Origin: CAYSDH01 sp964429805
Lineage (GTDB): Bacteria > Bacteroidota > Bacteroidia > Flavobacteriales_D > JABDKJ01
DNA length: 35,478 bases
Assembly (NCBI GenBank): GCA_964429805.1
Contig: CAYSDH010000032.1
Span: 1 to 35,478 of the forward strand
Reading direction: 5' to 3'
Under the pieces are notes generated by a model. That model was not told the DNA's origin and searched no databases. It was given only the letters and a program-made list of their open reading frames with translations. Position 1 is the stretch's first letter; each line of letters opens with the position of its first letter. The translations under genes were made by a program, and so were the position numbers. Shown here in pieces: positions 24,375 to 32,852 of the stretch.

Positions 24375-25343
24375 TTATCCTACTTTTTCTTCTGGAAGCT
24401 CTACTGATATGCTTACCGGAAAGTGATCAGAGCCACACTTGTCAAGCACTTTCATATCGACTACTTTGAGCTTTGTGCTCATGAAAAAATGATCGATAGG
24501 ATATCGGAAGAAGGGAATGTGCGCATTGTAGGTATTGAAAAAACCTCGCCCTATACGCGGGTCTTCGAGCATGGTCTGCTGACACATATGACGACTCGCA
24601 TACGACCAACCCACATCATTAAGGTCTCCACAAAGTATAGTAGGTATATCAGTCTCATCAGCCTCTATGGTGACCATGAGTATCTCCAAATCTTTCTCTC
24701 TCAATCGCTTAAAGTCAAGAGGCGGCTCTGGATGAATGAGCATCAGATGAATGGGCTGTCCCTTTACGTTTAAACGCACATGAATAGAAGGAATCTCATC
24801 ATTGACGAGATACTTCAAGGACTGTTTGACTATTTCGTATTTCGAATAGAGCATCATACCATAGGTATTATCCAATGGTACTTTGACATGGTGAGCATAG
24901 TCGCTGTCGAGTGAACTCAGCGCTTCAGCCCATGGGCCGTGTGTTTCGGTCAAGACTAGTATGTCGGCCTCCTCACTATTGATAAGGTCCAAGGCACGGT
25001 CGTAGGCATCGTTTTTCTGACGCACGTTCAGCGCAAGCAGTTTCAAGTCTGCGCGACTTCCAGTAGCGATGCGCTTAGGGTAAAAGGGCAGATACCTTCT
25101 TAGGCTCAAGCCATTATTAAGGATTACAAAAAGCGACATGGCTATGGCCGTGTAAAACAGCATAGTGCCATAGTCTGCGAGCGCCAGTGTCAACGCTAGA
25201 CCTATCAGCGCGCCCCACCATTGGTGCAACTTACTGACGGTGCAGACCCGTCTAAACCAATTGCGCTTTGGCAGAATATCTGTCACGCTCAGCACAAAGC
25301 AAAAGCAAATAAGCCCATAGGCCGTATAGAGAATAGTTGTCAT
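24375..25343 (-). CDS. Membrane-anchored endonuclease/exonuclease/phosphatase (EEP) family protein
   Basis: From the ATG at 25343 the protein has 322 residues. Two or three N-terminal membrane segments (about 1-20 and 42-75) are followed by an EEP domain: LLALNVRQKN (Asn of motif 1), DILVLTETHG (catalytic Glu), LMLIHPEPP, TILCGDLNDVGWS (Asp/Asn pair), IDHFF and CGSDHFPVS (final Asp-His pair). The metal-dependent phosphodiesterase site is complete, so activity is likely; the substrate (lipid, nucleic acid or phosphoester) cannot be inferred. The active domain would sit outside or inside the membrane depending on TM count. A start at 25388 adds 15 residues and is possible. Convergent with the MscS operon. 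Confidence 0.84.
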   Translation of the reverse strand: MTTILYTAYGLICFCFVLSVTDILPKRNWFRRVCTVSKLHQWWGALIGLALTLALADYGTMLFYTAIAMSLFVILNNGLSLRRYLPFYPKRIATGSRADLKLLALNVRQKNDAYDRALDLINSEEADILVLTETHGPWAEALSSLDSDYAHHVKVPLDNTYGMMLYSKYEIVKQSLKYLVNDEIPSIHVRLNVKGQPIHLMLIHPEPPLDFKRLREKDLEILMVTIEADETDIPTILCGDLNDVGWSYASRHMCQQTMLEDPRIGRGFFNTYNAHIPFFRYPIDHFFMSTKLKVVDMKVLDKCGSDHFPVSISVELPEEKVG

Positions 25344-25630
25344 AGAAAGTAAGTGAGCAAAGATGTGGAATAGATTTGATAGCAGCATTCAAAGTAATCA
25401 TGCTCAATCGCAATACCCGGTGAATATCAGTTCTGCTAATGTGATGAATTGTCCATTAAAACTCCATGCTGATTAACTAGGATACCAGATTAATGAAAGT
25501 GACAATCAGCTTTTATAGCCTCTCATATGTCTATTAGTTGAAGAATTTAGACGATTAGTAACCGCGCACTGATTCTTCATGTGCGTCCAAAAGCCATTCA
25601 AGGTGGGGCTCACATTAAAGATGGCTATAC

Positions 25631-25662
25631 TTGCTATTTTAATAGTATTACTATTATATTTG
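25631..25662 (+). promoter_or_regulatory. Putative promoter of the TPR protein gene
   Basis: TTG at 25631 and TATATTTG at 25655-25662 fit the -33/-7 layout with a 22-nt leader to the ATG at 25685. The 295-nt region 25389-25684 holds nothing else I can support. Confidence 0.52.
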
Positions 25663-25684
25663 CGTTACACACAAACTTTTCGAT

Positions 25685-26950
25685 ATGAAAGCTATACACC
25701 TTTTTTTGATTTGTATCACAACATTTCTAGGCATTGCCGGAGCACATGCGCAACTCACAGATCAGGGGGGCATTAATTCTCCACGTGTAGAGGCCACACA
25801 GTTGCTTCAAAAAGCAGATTACATTATGCGTTTTGGTCAACAAACAGAGGCCATAGCCATGTACACTAATGCCATAGCGATGGACCCTGGTTTTGCTCAG
25901 GCTTACATGAAACGGGCAAGAGTATATCAGTTACTAGGCCAGACTCAGCTCGCCTTAGCAGATTATGACATGGCCATTAAACTCAACCCATATTCTGAAG
26001 TTGTTTTTGACAGCAGAGCCGCCCTGCGCATGATTGCAATGGACTACAAAGGCGCCATTGAAGATGGCGATAAGGCTTTGGAAATAAAACCAGGTGATGA
26101 CGAACTGCGCTCACATCGCTTGGATGTGTTTATCGCTATGGGAGAATACAACCAAGCACTTTCAGAAATTGATACGCTCATAGCGCATGGTTTTGAGCTA
26201 GAGCATGAATACGAGAAACAGGCGTTAGTAAACTTCAAGCGCGGTGATTTAAAGGCCGCAGAAAGCAGTGTGCAAAAGGCTTTTGAGGTGAACCCATATT
26301 CGGCCATCGCCCATGACTTACAGGGTATGCTCTTGATGCAAAAAGGTGACTATGAGCAAGCTATAGAGTCTTTTGATGAAGCGATAATCTACAACGCGCA
26401 ATTCGCACTTGCCTATTACAATAGGGCAGTCGCAAACAAACATCTCGGTCGCTCGGCTGAAGCACTCAGTGATTTAAACACGGCTATTGACATGAGTAAT
26501 GACATGCCTCATGTATTTTTTGCCAGAGCGCTAGTAAAAAAGAATCTTGGTGACCTCGAAGGAGCTCTTGCCGATTACGATGCTGCTCAAATGGGAGACA
26601 GTATTTTCACTCAAGCCATTTACAATCGCAGCTATACCTATCAGATGCTGGGAGACCAGTTAAGTGCCATGGCCGATGCTCGTGCCATACTTAATGTAAA
26701 TCAAGATGACCCCGCTGCGTGGAACCTTAAAGGAAACGTGCATGTTTTATTTGCAGAATATGATGCCGCAGTGGACGCCTATTCTGAGGCGATTAGAATG
26801 AACCCTGAGTTTGCTCGTGCCTATCACAATAGAGGACTAGCGTATCACATGAGTTATCGTCCCATGCAGGGCTGTGACGACTTAGAGCGGGCCATAGAGC
26901 TGGGCTATCTTGATAGCAAAGACGCCAATAAATACTTCTGTGGATTTTAA
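25685..26950 (+). CDS. Exported TPR-repeat protein
   Basis: A 421-residue protein with signal peptide MKAIHLFLICITTFLGIAGAHA. About eleven tetratricopeptide units follow from about residue 38 to the end, recognisable by the repeated A-x-Y-x-R/N-A and G-x-x-x-x-A-x-x-D-x-x-x-A pattern (AIAMYTNAIAMDPGFAQAY, ALADYDMAIKLNPYSE, AIESFDEAIIYNAQFALAY, AVDAYSEAIRMNPEFARAY). TPRs bind proteins, so this is a periplasmic scaffold or assembly factor; no partner is visible nearby. The final unit ends in a cysteine-containing CGF tail. It is a single gene with its own promoter. Confidence 0.87.
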   Translation: MKAIHLFLICITTFLGIAGAHAQLTDQGGINSPRVEATQLLQKADYIMRFGQQTEAIAMYTNAIAMDPGFAQAYMKRARVYQLLGQTQLALADYDMAIKLNPYSEVVFDSRAALRMIAMDYKGAIEDGDKALEIKPGDDELRSHRLDVFIAMGEYNQALSEIDTLIAHGFELEHEYEKQALVNFKRGDLKAAESSVQKAFEVNPYSAIAHDLQGMLLMQKGDYEQAIESFDEAIIYNAQFALAYYNRAVANKHLGRSAEALSDLNTAIDMSNDMPHVFFARALVKKNLGDLEGALADYDAAQMGDSIFTQAIYNRSYTYQMLGDQLSAMADARAILNVNQDDPAAWNLKGNVHVLFAEYDAAVDAYSEAIRMNPEFARAYHNRGLAYHMSYRPMQGCDDLERAIELGYLDSKDANKYFCGF

Positions 26951-27126
26951 ATTATTCTTGCTCGCGTAGCTTGTAATAATGGTTGACGAAAGAACAACTA
27001 TCTCATCATGCTGCTTGCACAGAGCTCTCCATTCACAGTCAGATGAGGACATATTGATTTCAATAAAATCGTAGATGAAAATCAATTGACTAGCTTGCGT
27101 AGCAGAAGCTATTAATCTCATTAAAG

Positions 27127-28191
27127 ATGTCTGAAAACGTTTCATCTCGCGCTGAAAAAAGTGGACTACCTCCTGGTAGTCTTATTCATGTTGGTCGAAA
27201 ACTCCAAGACGAAATAGTCATTAGAACTATCGACTATGACTCTGGAAATTTCTCAGAATCTCGCTTAGACAATATTGAAGAAGCTGGTCAGTTTCGTGAC
27301 AATAACCGCATGACATGGATAGATCTAGTGGGGCTTCATGACATTGAGAAAATTGCTCAACTCTGCAAGCAATTTGACATAGATGAGCTGCTCATAGAAG
27401 ATATTCTGAACACGCGTCACCGACCAAAGGTCGAAGAGCATGACTCACACATCTTTCTGACGCTCAAAATGTTGAGTATAAAAGAAGATGGCGTAGGCAT
27501 CAACTTTGAGCAGGTCAGTTTTGTGCTTGGTGATACATGGATGATTTCGTTTCAAGAGCAAGAGGGAGACGTGTTTGACTTCATCAGAAAGAGAATGCGG
27601 GCAGACAAGGGCAACCTGAGAAAAAAGGGAATCGACTTCCTGTTCTACAGACTTATTGATACCGTGGTCGATAATTATTTTAACGTGATGGAGCACGTCA
27701 ACGAGGCCATGGAAGAGATGGAAGAAAAAGTGCTTCGAGATTTTGAGAAGGAAGATCTAGAAACCATTCAACGGTACAAAAAGCAACTCATAGGACTGAG
27801 AAGAAATATTGCGCCATTGCGAGAGGCTATGTCGGCCTTGCAACGTGAAGACTCGCCATTCATCTCTGAGTTTACCACTAGGCACTTTCGCGATGTCTAT
27901 GAGCACACGGTGCAGATTAACGAACTGATAGAAGGGCAGCGAGAAACTGCCTCAGGACTCCGAGACCTTTATATGACTGAGATTAGTAATCGCATGAATC
28001 AAATCATGAAAGTGCTCACCATCATCTCGACCATCTTTATTCCCATCACCTTTATAGCGGGTATTTATGGCATGAACTTCGACCACATACCTGAGCTACA
28101 CTTCACTCACGGTTATGCCATGGTATGGGCACTCATGCTCTTCATCACCATCGCGATGCTGATCTTTTTTAGGCGTAAGAAGTGGTTGTGA
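27127..28191 (+). CDS. corA: CorA-type magnesium/cobalt transporter
   Basis: A 354-residue protein. A large cytosolic alpha/beta domain (about 1-250) is followed by a long helix and two C-terminal membrane segments, TM1 about 295-314 and TM2 about 329-348. The signature YGMNF (GMN at 315-317) caps TM1 and HIPELHF takes the periplasmic loop position (family: usually MPE). DILNTRHRPKVEEHDSHIFLTLKML is a typical CorA segment. Both termini are cytosolic. It mediates Mg2+ (and Co2+) uptake as a pentamer. Standing alone; the 176 nt before it hold no gene. Confidence 0.94.
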   Translation: MSENVSSRAEKSGLPPGSLIHVGRKLQDEIVIRTIDYDSGNFSESRLDNIEEAGQFRDNNRMTWIDLVGLHDIEKIAQLCKQFDIDELLIEDILNTRHRPKVEEHDSHIFLTLKMLSIKEDGVGINFEQVSFVLGDTWMISFQEQEGDVFDFIRKRMRADKGNLRKKGIDFLFYRLIDTVVDNYFNVMEHVNEAMEEMEEKVLRDFEKEDLETIQRYKKQLIGLRRNIAPLREAMSALQREDSPFISEFTTRHFRDVYEHTVQINELIEGQRETASGLRDLYMTEISNRMNQIMKVLTIISTIFIPITFIAGIYGMNFDHIPELHFTHGYAMVWALMLFITIAMLIFFRRKKWL

Positions 28192-28292
28192 TTTTGAGTT
28201 GCAGCTGCACATTGGTAGCCTTTACGTCCAAGAATAAGAGGACCTACTCCCTTTCCACCTATCATCGTTAACTTAGGTGCAGAACATCCAGT

Positions 28293-29051
28293 TCACTTGG
28301 CCACTAAGCCACTAAAAGCCGAAACACTCTCCTTAAAGAACAGGTCATAATCTGCTGGGCTCAATTCACTGACCGAAAGCATGGCCCCTTTCCAGTCTCC
28401 ATTCTTCCACTCTCCTTTAGTGAGCGATGAAAGCCCTTCGGTACTTAGCCCTTCATGACCCTTGTATCCTGAGGTGTAGAGGTAATATGAACCGGACATG
28501 CTATCAGGAATGGCCAGACCAAATCCAACTCCTATTTCAGAATCAGGAATAGACACATAGGCCCCTGTATCAAAGTGATGTGGCCATGTGCGCACCTCTC
28601 CTTTCAGCCCCAAGACATCTAAGGTATTGGCGCAACTCGCAAAGGCGACTGAGCGCATGATGGCTAACTCTTTGCAGCGCTCAGAATCAGCTTGCGTGTA
28701 ACTGAGGTCATCGCTAAACTCTCCAGAGTCAATGGTATAATGAAGGTCAAACTCGAATGTGGGCAGTCCATTGCTTTTGGCGAGTTGCCCCAGCCATTGC
28801 AGAATCTCTGTGTGGCGCGCCCCATTGAGATTTAGTGTACCTCCACTGATTCCATTCCAATTGAGTGTCATCTGACAGACACTCAGCTCTAGCGTATCTC
28901 CATTGGAGAATTTATGTGTCACAAAAGATTTCTTTTCATCGACCCAACCCATATTGGTATGGCTGTCGTCCTTTTTATGTGTGACATATTTTTTTCCAGC
29001 TGCGGCCAGGTATTGGGCAGCCATGTGTAATTGTTTGTCTGTGTGGTTCAT
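28293..29051 (-). CDS. Protein of unknown function
   Basis: A 252-residue cytosolic protein without membrane segments. I do not recognise it with confidence. Residues 155-200 carry TWPHHFDTGAYVSIPDSEIGVGFGLAIPDSMSGSYYLYT in shape (WPHHFDTG, then GLAIPDS, then YYLYT), which recalls the His-Asp motif region of DUF5996-like proteins. The N-terminal half has a beta-rich part (KFSNGDTLELSV). It converges on corA and ends 101 nt from it; a 255-nt region separates it from the broken lipoprotein gene. Confidence 0.58.
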   Translation of the reverse strand: MNHTDKQLHMAAQYLAAAGKKYVTHKKDDSHTNMGWVDEKKSFVTHKFSNGDTLELSVCQMTLNWNGISGGTLNLNGARHTEILQWLGQLAKSNGLPTFEFDLHYTIDSGEFSDDLSYTQADSERCKELAIMRSVAFASCANTLDVLGLKGEVRTWPHHFDTGAYVSIPDSEIGVGFGLAIPDSMSGSYYLYTSGYKGHEGLSTEGLSSLTKGEWKNGDWKGAMLSVSELSPADYDLFFKESVSAFSGLVAK

Positions 29052-29306
29052 TATTATTCATGTGCTAAATCGAGATTAATAGTACAGTCTACTGGCAGAA
29101 TCACATCCCTTTTTAGGGAAAGTACTTTTATTGTTTCCAACAAAAAATGAGTCGGTAATGAATTCCTGACTCGAACGCACTTTCTTAAAGAATATTCCGT
29201 TCAGGTTCTCTCGAATATGTTACCGAAACTCACAGAAATTGGGCTTTCACATAAAAATAGTACGAACTTCTTAAGCTCTAAAAATCACTTTTCACACCTA
29301 TTTCAG

Positions 29307-30130
29307 ATGAATCACATTACACTTCTCTTTATTTCTTGTCTTCTCTTTACCTCATGCGGCAGCCCTCAGACTAACACAGAGACGACAGTACAAAGCACTC
29401 CAGAATCAAAACAGGCAACAGTCACATATCAAAACAAAGGACATGAAGTGATAGCGAAAATGGTCGAAAAAGTGGGCACGTACCAGATATTGAAAGATAA
29501 AAAGGGTGTGATTTACACGTATACGTATACCACCCCAGACGTTAAAACCGACCAATCACCTGAGAAGTATCTATTTGATGGATAGCTGTCTTAAGGGCGC
29601 TACATGAAGCACCATCGCACCTTCTCTCAGCTCGAAGGTGAGTTAGAGCAAGGCTATGACGGAATCGAGTATTGGCTCAAATCTGCAGGAAGCTAGTGAC
29701 CGATACCGCGATTCTGAAGCGAGTCAAATTTAATCGTCCGACTAATTTCTACTGGTTCTGCATGTTCCAGAAATTACTTGATCCTGGGCTAAAGTATGAT
29801 CACATAGGGCACAATGCGGATTACGACATTGTCAAAGTAAGCTTCAAGTCTTCAGGAGATAATCCTACGGACATTTATCAAGTTCATGTGAACAAGAAGA
29901 CAAACCTAATAGACCGTTTCCTCTTTACTGTCAAAGACTTTGGCGTGATGGAGACTCCTTTGTTAATAGAGGTGGAGTAGGAAGAAATTGACGGTATGCT
30001 CATACCTTCTAAGAGACGATACAAGAAGTCTACATGGTCTGCTGATGTGACTGACAAGCCATGGATTGAGGTGCGCTGGACGGACATCAAGTTTGATATT
30101 AAACTGAGCGCTGCGGACTTAAAAAAGTGA
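29307..30130 (+). pseudogene. Broken lipoprotein gene of the DUF6503-like type
   Basis: From the ATG at 29307 (lipobox FTSCGS) the frame reads a DUF6503-like protein of about 275 residues: GHEVIAKMVEKVGTYQ, then after two stops (TAG at 29583, TAA at 29592) the segment YMKHHRTFSQLEGELEQGYD, a 1-nt loss near 29692 (SAG to KLVTD), then NFYWFCMFQKLLDPGLKYDHIG, VKVSFKSSGDNPTD, a TAG at 29978, and a last part ending DLKK at the TGA 30128. All four changes leave the conserved order intact, so this is a decayed gene. It would have encoded an envelope lipoprotein of unknown role. The gene ends 132 nt before tRNA-Pro(TGG). Confidence 0.68.
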
Positions 30131-30262
30131 CTATTCGTCAAGGGCAGAAAAGGAATCGAAATAAAGCGAAACATTGCACAACATTTTTTCGTACACTTGC
30201 ACTCCTTTTTAAGGAAAACACGCATCAACGGATGCCGCTGATAAAAAAATAAATGCACCGTT

Positions 30263-30337
30263 CGGGGTGTAGCGTAGCCCGGTCATCGCGCCTCGTTTGG
30301 GACGAGGAGGTCGCAGGTTCGAATCCTGCCACCCCGA
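30263..30337 (+). tRNA. tRNA-Pro (anticodon TGG)
   Basis: The 75-nt cloverleaf has acceptor arms CGGGGTG (30263-30269) and CACCCCG (30330-30336), discriminator A, anticodon stem CCTCG/CGAGG with loop TTTGGGA (anticodon TGG) and T-arm GCAGGTTCGAATCCTGC. No CCA is encoded. Its last 16 nt (30322-30337) recur in the array. Confidence 0.95.
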
Positions 30338-30344
30338 CACTAAG

Positions 30345-30374
30345 AAAGAGCCACTCATTTGAGTGGCTTTTTTT
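30345..30374 (+). terminator. Intrinsic terminator directly after tRNA-Pro(TGG) (unit 1; copy at 30513-30542)
   Basis: AGCCACTCA pairs with TGAGTGGCT, followed by six T; the AAAG side extends the pairing. It is duplicated with the repeat unit. Confidence 0.82.
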
Positions 30375-30386
30375 ATGGAATAAGGC

Positions 30387-30407
30387 GAGCCAAGCCAGTG
30401 GCTTGAG
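30387..30407 (+). repeat. Shared hairpin core, locus B copy 1 (copy 2 at 30654-30674)
   Basis: A 21-nt element starting GAGCCAAG and ending GGCTTGAG; CAAGCC pairs with GGCTTG. It matches the 24-nt element of the tRNA-Arg array apart from three loop or stem insertions there. Confidence 0.7.
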
Positions 30408-30423
30408 TGAAGACTTATGGAAT

Positions 30424-30455
30424 AAAAAAAGGCCATACGGATGTATGGCTTTTTC
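30424..30455 (+). terminator. Second terminator-like hairpin in unit 1 (copy at 30691-30723)
   Basis: GCCATAC pairs with GTATGGC around GGAT, with an A-run before and TTTTT after, so it could act on either strand. Confidence 0.7.
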
Positions 30456-30544
30456 TATTGTCAACTCCCCCATTAGGAACAGCGAAGCTAATCCTGCCAC
30501 CCCGACACTAAGAAAGAGCCACTCATTTGAGTGGCTTTTTTTAT

Positions 30545-30644
30545 NNNNNNNNNNNNNNNNNNNNNNNNNNNNNNNNNNNNNNNNNNNNNNNNNNNNNNNN
30601 NNNNNNNNNNNNNNNNNNNNNNNNNNNNNNNNNNNNNNNNNNNN
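30545..30644. other. Assembly gap (100 N) inside the tRNA-Pro repeat array
   Basis: Exactly 100 N, nominal size; it interrupts repeat unit 2 as in the other array. Confidence 0.99.
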
Positions 30645-30772
30645 GAATAAGGCGAGCCAAGCCAGTGGCTTGAGTGAAGACTTATGGAATAAAAAAAGGG
30701 CCATACGGATGTATGGCTTTTTCTATTGTCACCTCCCCTACTCAGGAAAGCGCTAAATACGTCAGACTGAAA

Positions 30773-31702
30773 TTAAAATCGCGGAACCGCTTTTTGAGCT
30801 TTATTCTCCACATACCAGGCCAGACCGATACCAAATTCACTTCTAGTTACAGGTAGGTTTATCAATTGACCTAGGCGCAAGTCACCTTCTACGGTCTCTA
30901 CCCTTTTCAGCTTACCGAGCAACAATCTGGCGTTAAAAGCGACTCCCATGCGCTCATTGAGCATCAAATCATGATCAGCTCCTAACTGCACAGCGATAGT
31001 CTTTCCTAATTGGCTAATACTTTCGTCACGCTGGCTTCTATTCACATAGAACAAAGCTCCAGGACATAGGCTAAACTCAAGCACGTTTCCTGTTTCTTTA
31101 AGGCCCAGCATATAGGCCAACTTTGGGCCAACAAATTGCATGGTGCGCGCATCCTTCCAATCGACTTTGAATTCTTCACCAGAATCATCGTCACGCATCA
31201 GTATATCATTAGTAGTATTAGCCGTGCGGAATATGGAGTACGAAAACCCAAGGTCAATTTTCATGGGAGTTTCGATAGTGCATTCTGCACCAAACACCAG
31301 CCCAACACCTAGTCCACCGTAATGTTCTTCTACTTGTTTATTGTCATGCTGCTGAGCACCCATTTGATTACCTAAACCAGTTCTGACTAGCATTCGCACG
31401 CGTGGTGAAGACCCATCTGTACGTTCATGAATCGGAGGTGTTGTTGTCTTGGGAAAATGATTTTTAGTGACCACAGAAATCATCGACTTTGGCACTGTGA
31501 AGGTGGTCTCTATCGAATCCTCTTCGAGTAGTCGGTATACCACCAACTTGTCATTCATCTTTATGACCTTGCAGTCTAGTGAGTCTCCGCGCCAGTTAAT
31601 CACCAAGTCTTGAGACTTGAGATCAAAAAGTGCTGTACACGCAATGCTTAGCAAAAGCAGACGAAATATCTGTTTACGAATATTTGGCAACATATGGGGC
31701 AT
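30773..31702 (-). CDS. Putative outer-membrane beta-barrel protein
   Basis: Numbered from 31702 (MPHMLPNIRK), the protein has about 309 residues with an N-terminal hydrophobic signal (about 12-24). Residues 35-80 form a small beta domain (INWRGDSLDCKVIKMNDKLV); from about 100 to the end alternating strands (LGVGLVFGAECTIE, KIDLGFSYSIF, EFSLCPGALFYV, FGIGLAWYVE) suggest a barrel. No family named. The longer TTG start at 31768 is unlikely; a start at 31693 is possible. It ends 18 nt from the last trace of the tRNA-Pro array, converging on it. Confidence 0.6.
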   Translation of the reverse strand: MPHMLPNIRKQIFRLLLLSIACTALFDLKSQDLVINWRGDSLDCKVIKMNDKLVVYRLLEEDSIETTFTVPKSMISVVTKNHFPKTTTPPIHERTDGSSPRVRMLVRTGLGNQMGAQQHDNKQVEEHYGGLGVGLVFGAECTIETPMKIDLGFSYSIFRTANTTNDILMRDDDSGEEFKVDWKDARTMQFVGPKLAYMLGLKETGNVLEFSLCPGALFYVNRSQRDESISQLGKTIAVQLGADHDLMLNERMGVAFNARLLLGKLKRVETVEGDLRLGQLINLPVTRSEFGIGLAWYVENKAQKAVPRF

Positions 31703-31864
31703 AGCTGGCTCCTCTGCCTGTAATACGTTAACAGCGAATAAACGGTTACATATCACCTTGGTATTCAAACTACTTCGTTGGGTCGGCCTTCCACTTTAGT
31801 CTGGCTTTTCCGTGTTCTATTTCTAATTCATACCTTGAGCACGGCTAACCCACTACACCTCCAG

Positions 31865-32290
31865 ATGAAAAAAAAACTGCTCCTCTTATTGCTCATTCTA
31901 ATTGGTATAAGCGCCTATTATGGTTGGAATTCATACCACAAAGCGCCAGAACAGATGACTTCTCGCAAGACGGACATGAGTATGAACGCCAATGATCTGC
32001 TGGCACGATTTCAGAATGACACTCAAAATGCCATGCTGGACCTTAGTGACAAAAACATAGAAGTGTCTGGAAATGTGAACAATACAAGCATCGAAGGTGG
32101 CACGAAAACTGTATATATAAGCACAAATGACGCCATGGCCCTGATCGCTTGCGAAATGGAAGCGAGCGAGGATATTAGTGGTATTTCAGAAGGAGATGCT
32201 GTAAACATAAAGGGTCAGTGCACCGGGTACTTGGGTGACGACATGATGGCCGGTGATGTGGTGATGGTGCGTTGCATAATGAAAAAATAA
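31865..32290 (+). CDS. OB-fold (tRNA_anti-like) exported or anchored protein
   Basis: From the ATG at 31865 it has 141 residues: a membrane helix/signal (MKKKLLLLLLILIGISAYYGW) and an OB-fold-like domain (about 40-138) with alternating strands: NIEVSGNVNNTSIEG, KTVYISTNDAMALIACEME and GDAVNIKGQCTGYLG. This matches the tRNA_anti-like family, which occurs in Bacteroidota envelope operons; the role is unknown. It starts a three-gene unit with YceI (7-nt spacing) and a DUF5777-like protein. The TTG start at 31778 is rejected because it overlaps the neighbouring divergent gene's leader and adds no domain. Confidence 0.72.
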   Translation: MKKKLLLLLLILIGISAYYGWNSYHKAPEQMTSRKTDMSMNANDLLARFQNDTQNAMLDLSDKNIEVSGNVNNTSIEGGTKTVYISTNDAMALIACEMEASEDISGISEGDAVNIKGQCTGYLGDDMMAGDVVMVRCIMKK

Positions 32291-32297
32291 TAGTCTA

Positions 32298-32852
32298 ATG
32301 AAGAATGTATTACTGATACTAGTGGCCTTGATGTCTATGCAGATGCTGTCTGCACAACGCTACTTCACCAAAACTGCAGAAATCGCCTTTTACTCTGATG
32401 CGCCATTAGAAAAAATTGAAGCGATTAATAACAAAGGAACTACTGTCATTGACATTGAAACTGGCGCTGTGCAATGGTCAGCTCTTATCAAAGCGTTTAA
32501 GTTTGAGAAGGCACTGATGGAGGAGCACTTCAATGAGAACTACATGGAAAGTACCAAGTTTCCAAAAGCTACTTTTAAGGGAAAGATAGAGGACATAAGC
32601 AGCATCGATTTTAATACGAGCGGTGAGTACTCTGCCAAGGCAAAAGGTCAACTCACTATACATGGAGTGAGTAAAGAAATTGAGGCCGATGTACAGTTTA
32701 TAGTGGCATCAGGCGGAGTGACTGCGGCATCAGCATTTAAAGTAAAACTGGCAGACTTTAATATTGAGGTTCCCTCGGTCGTGTCTGATAACATTAGCGA
32801 TGTAGTTGATATTACATTAAAAGCAAGCTACCAACCCATGCCTTCTAAGTAA
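32298..32852 (+). CDS. YceI-family exported protein
   Basis: A 184-residue protein with signal peptide MKNVLLILVALMSMQMLSA. The YceI-like lipocalin fold is visible: RYFTKTAEIAFYSDAPLEKIEA at the start, FEKALMEEHFNENYMESTKFPKATFKG (about 68-93), and GQLTIHGVSKEIEADV (about 116-131). YceI proteins bind long-chain lipophilic molecules such as polyprenoids. Second in a three-gene unit; its stop overlaps the next start (TAATG). Confidence 0.9.
   Translation: MKNVLLILVALMSMQMLSAQRYFTKTAEIAFYSDAPLEKIEAINNKGTTVIDIETGAVQWSALIKAFKFEKALMEEHFNENYMESTKFPKATFKGKIEDISSIDFNTSGEYSAKAKGQLTIHGVSKEIEADVQFIVASGGVTAASAFKVKLADFNIEVPSVVSDNISDVVDITLKASYQPMPSK

Larger units (their letters stand above)
30322..30755 (+). 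repeat. tRNA-Pro(TGG)-linked tandem repeat array (168-bp unit)
   Basis: The tRNA 3' end AATCCTGCCACCCCGA occurs at 30322 and 30490. Unit 1 is 30322-30489 (168 bp); unit 2 starts at 30490, is identical through 30544, and enters the 100-N gap. After the gap (30645 on) the sequence matches unit 1 from 30377, with one inserted G, and loses similarity near 30755 without a further tRNA 3' end. The minimum missing is one base, so the real gap may be tiny or contain whole units. Each unit holds two terminator-like hairpins and two copies of TTATGGAATAA flanking the shared hairpin. Confidence 0.9.

Noticed and set aside
25579..25776. Open frame of 65 codons overlapping the TPR gene start
   Set aside because: It spans the promoter and overlaps the signal peptide of the real gene in another frame.
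29101..29125. TCCCTTTTTAGGGA hairpin before the lipoprotein pseudogene
   Set aside because: Only a 5-bp stem, with no T-run or nearby box to give it a role.
19842..30755. Attachment-site remnants of ordinary integrative elements
   Set aside because: tRNA 3'-end copies fit att sites, but spacing is only 148-168 bp, no integrase gene is present, and units are near-identical tandem copies. Very small mobile units remain possible.
30225..30756. Open frames through the second 100-N gap
   Set aside because: Same reason: tRNA and repeat sequence plus N bases, not genes.
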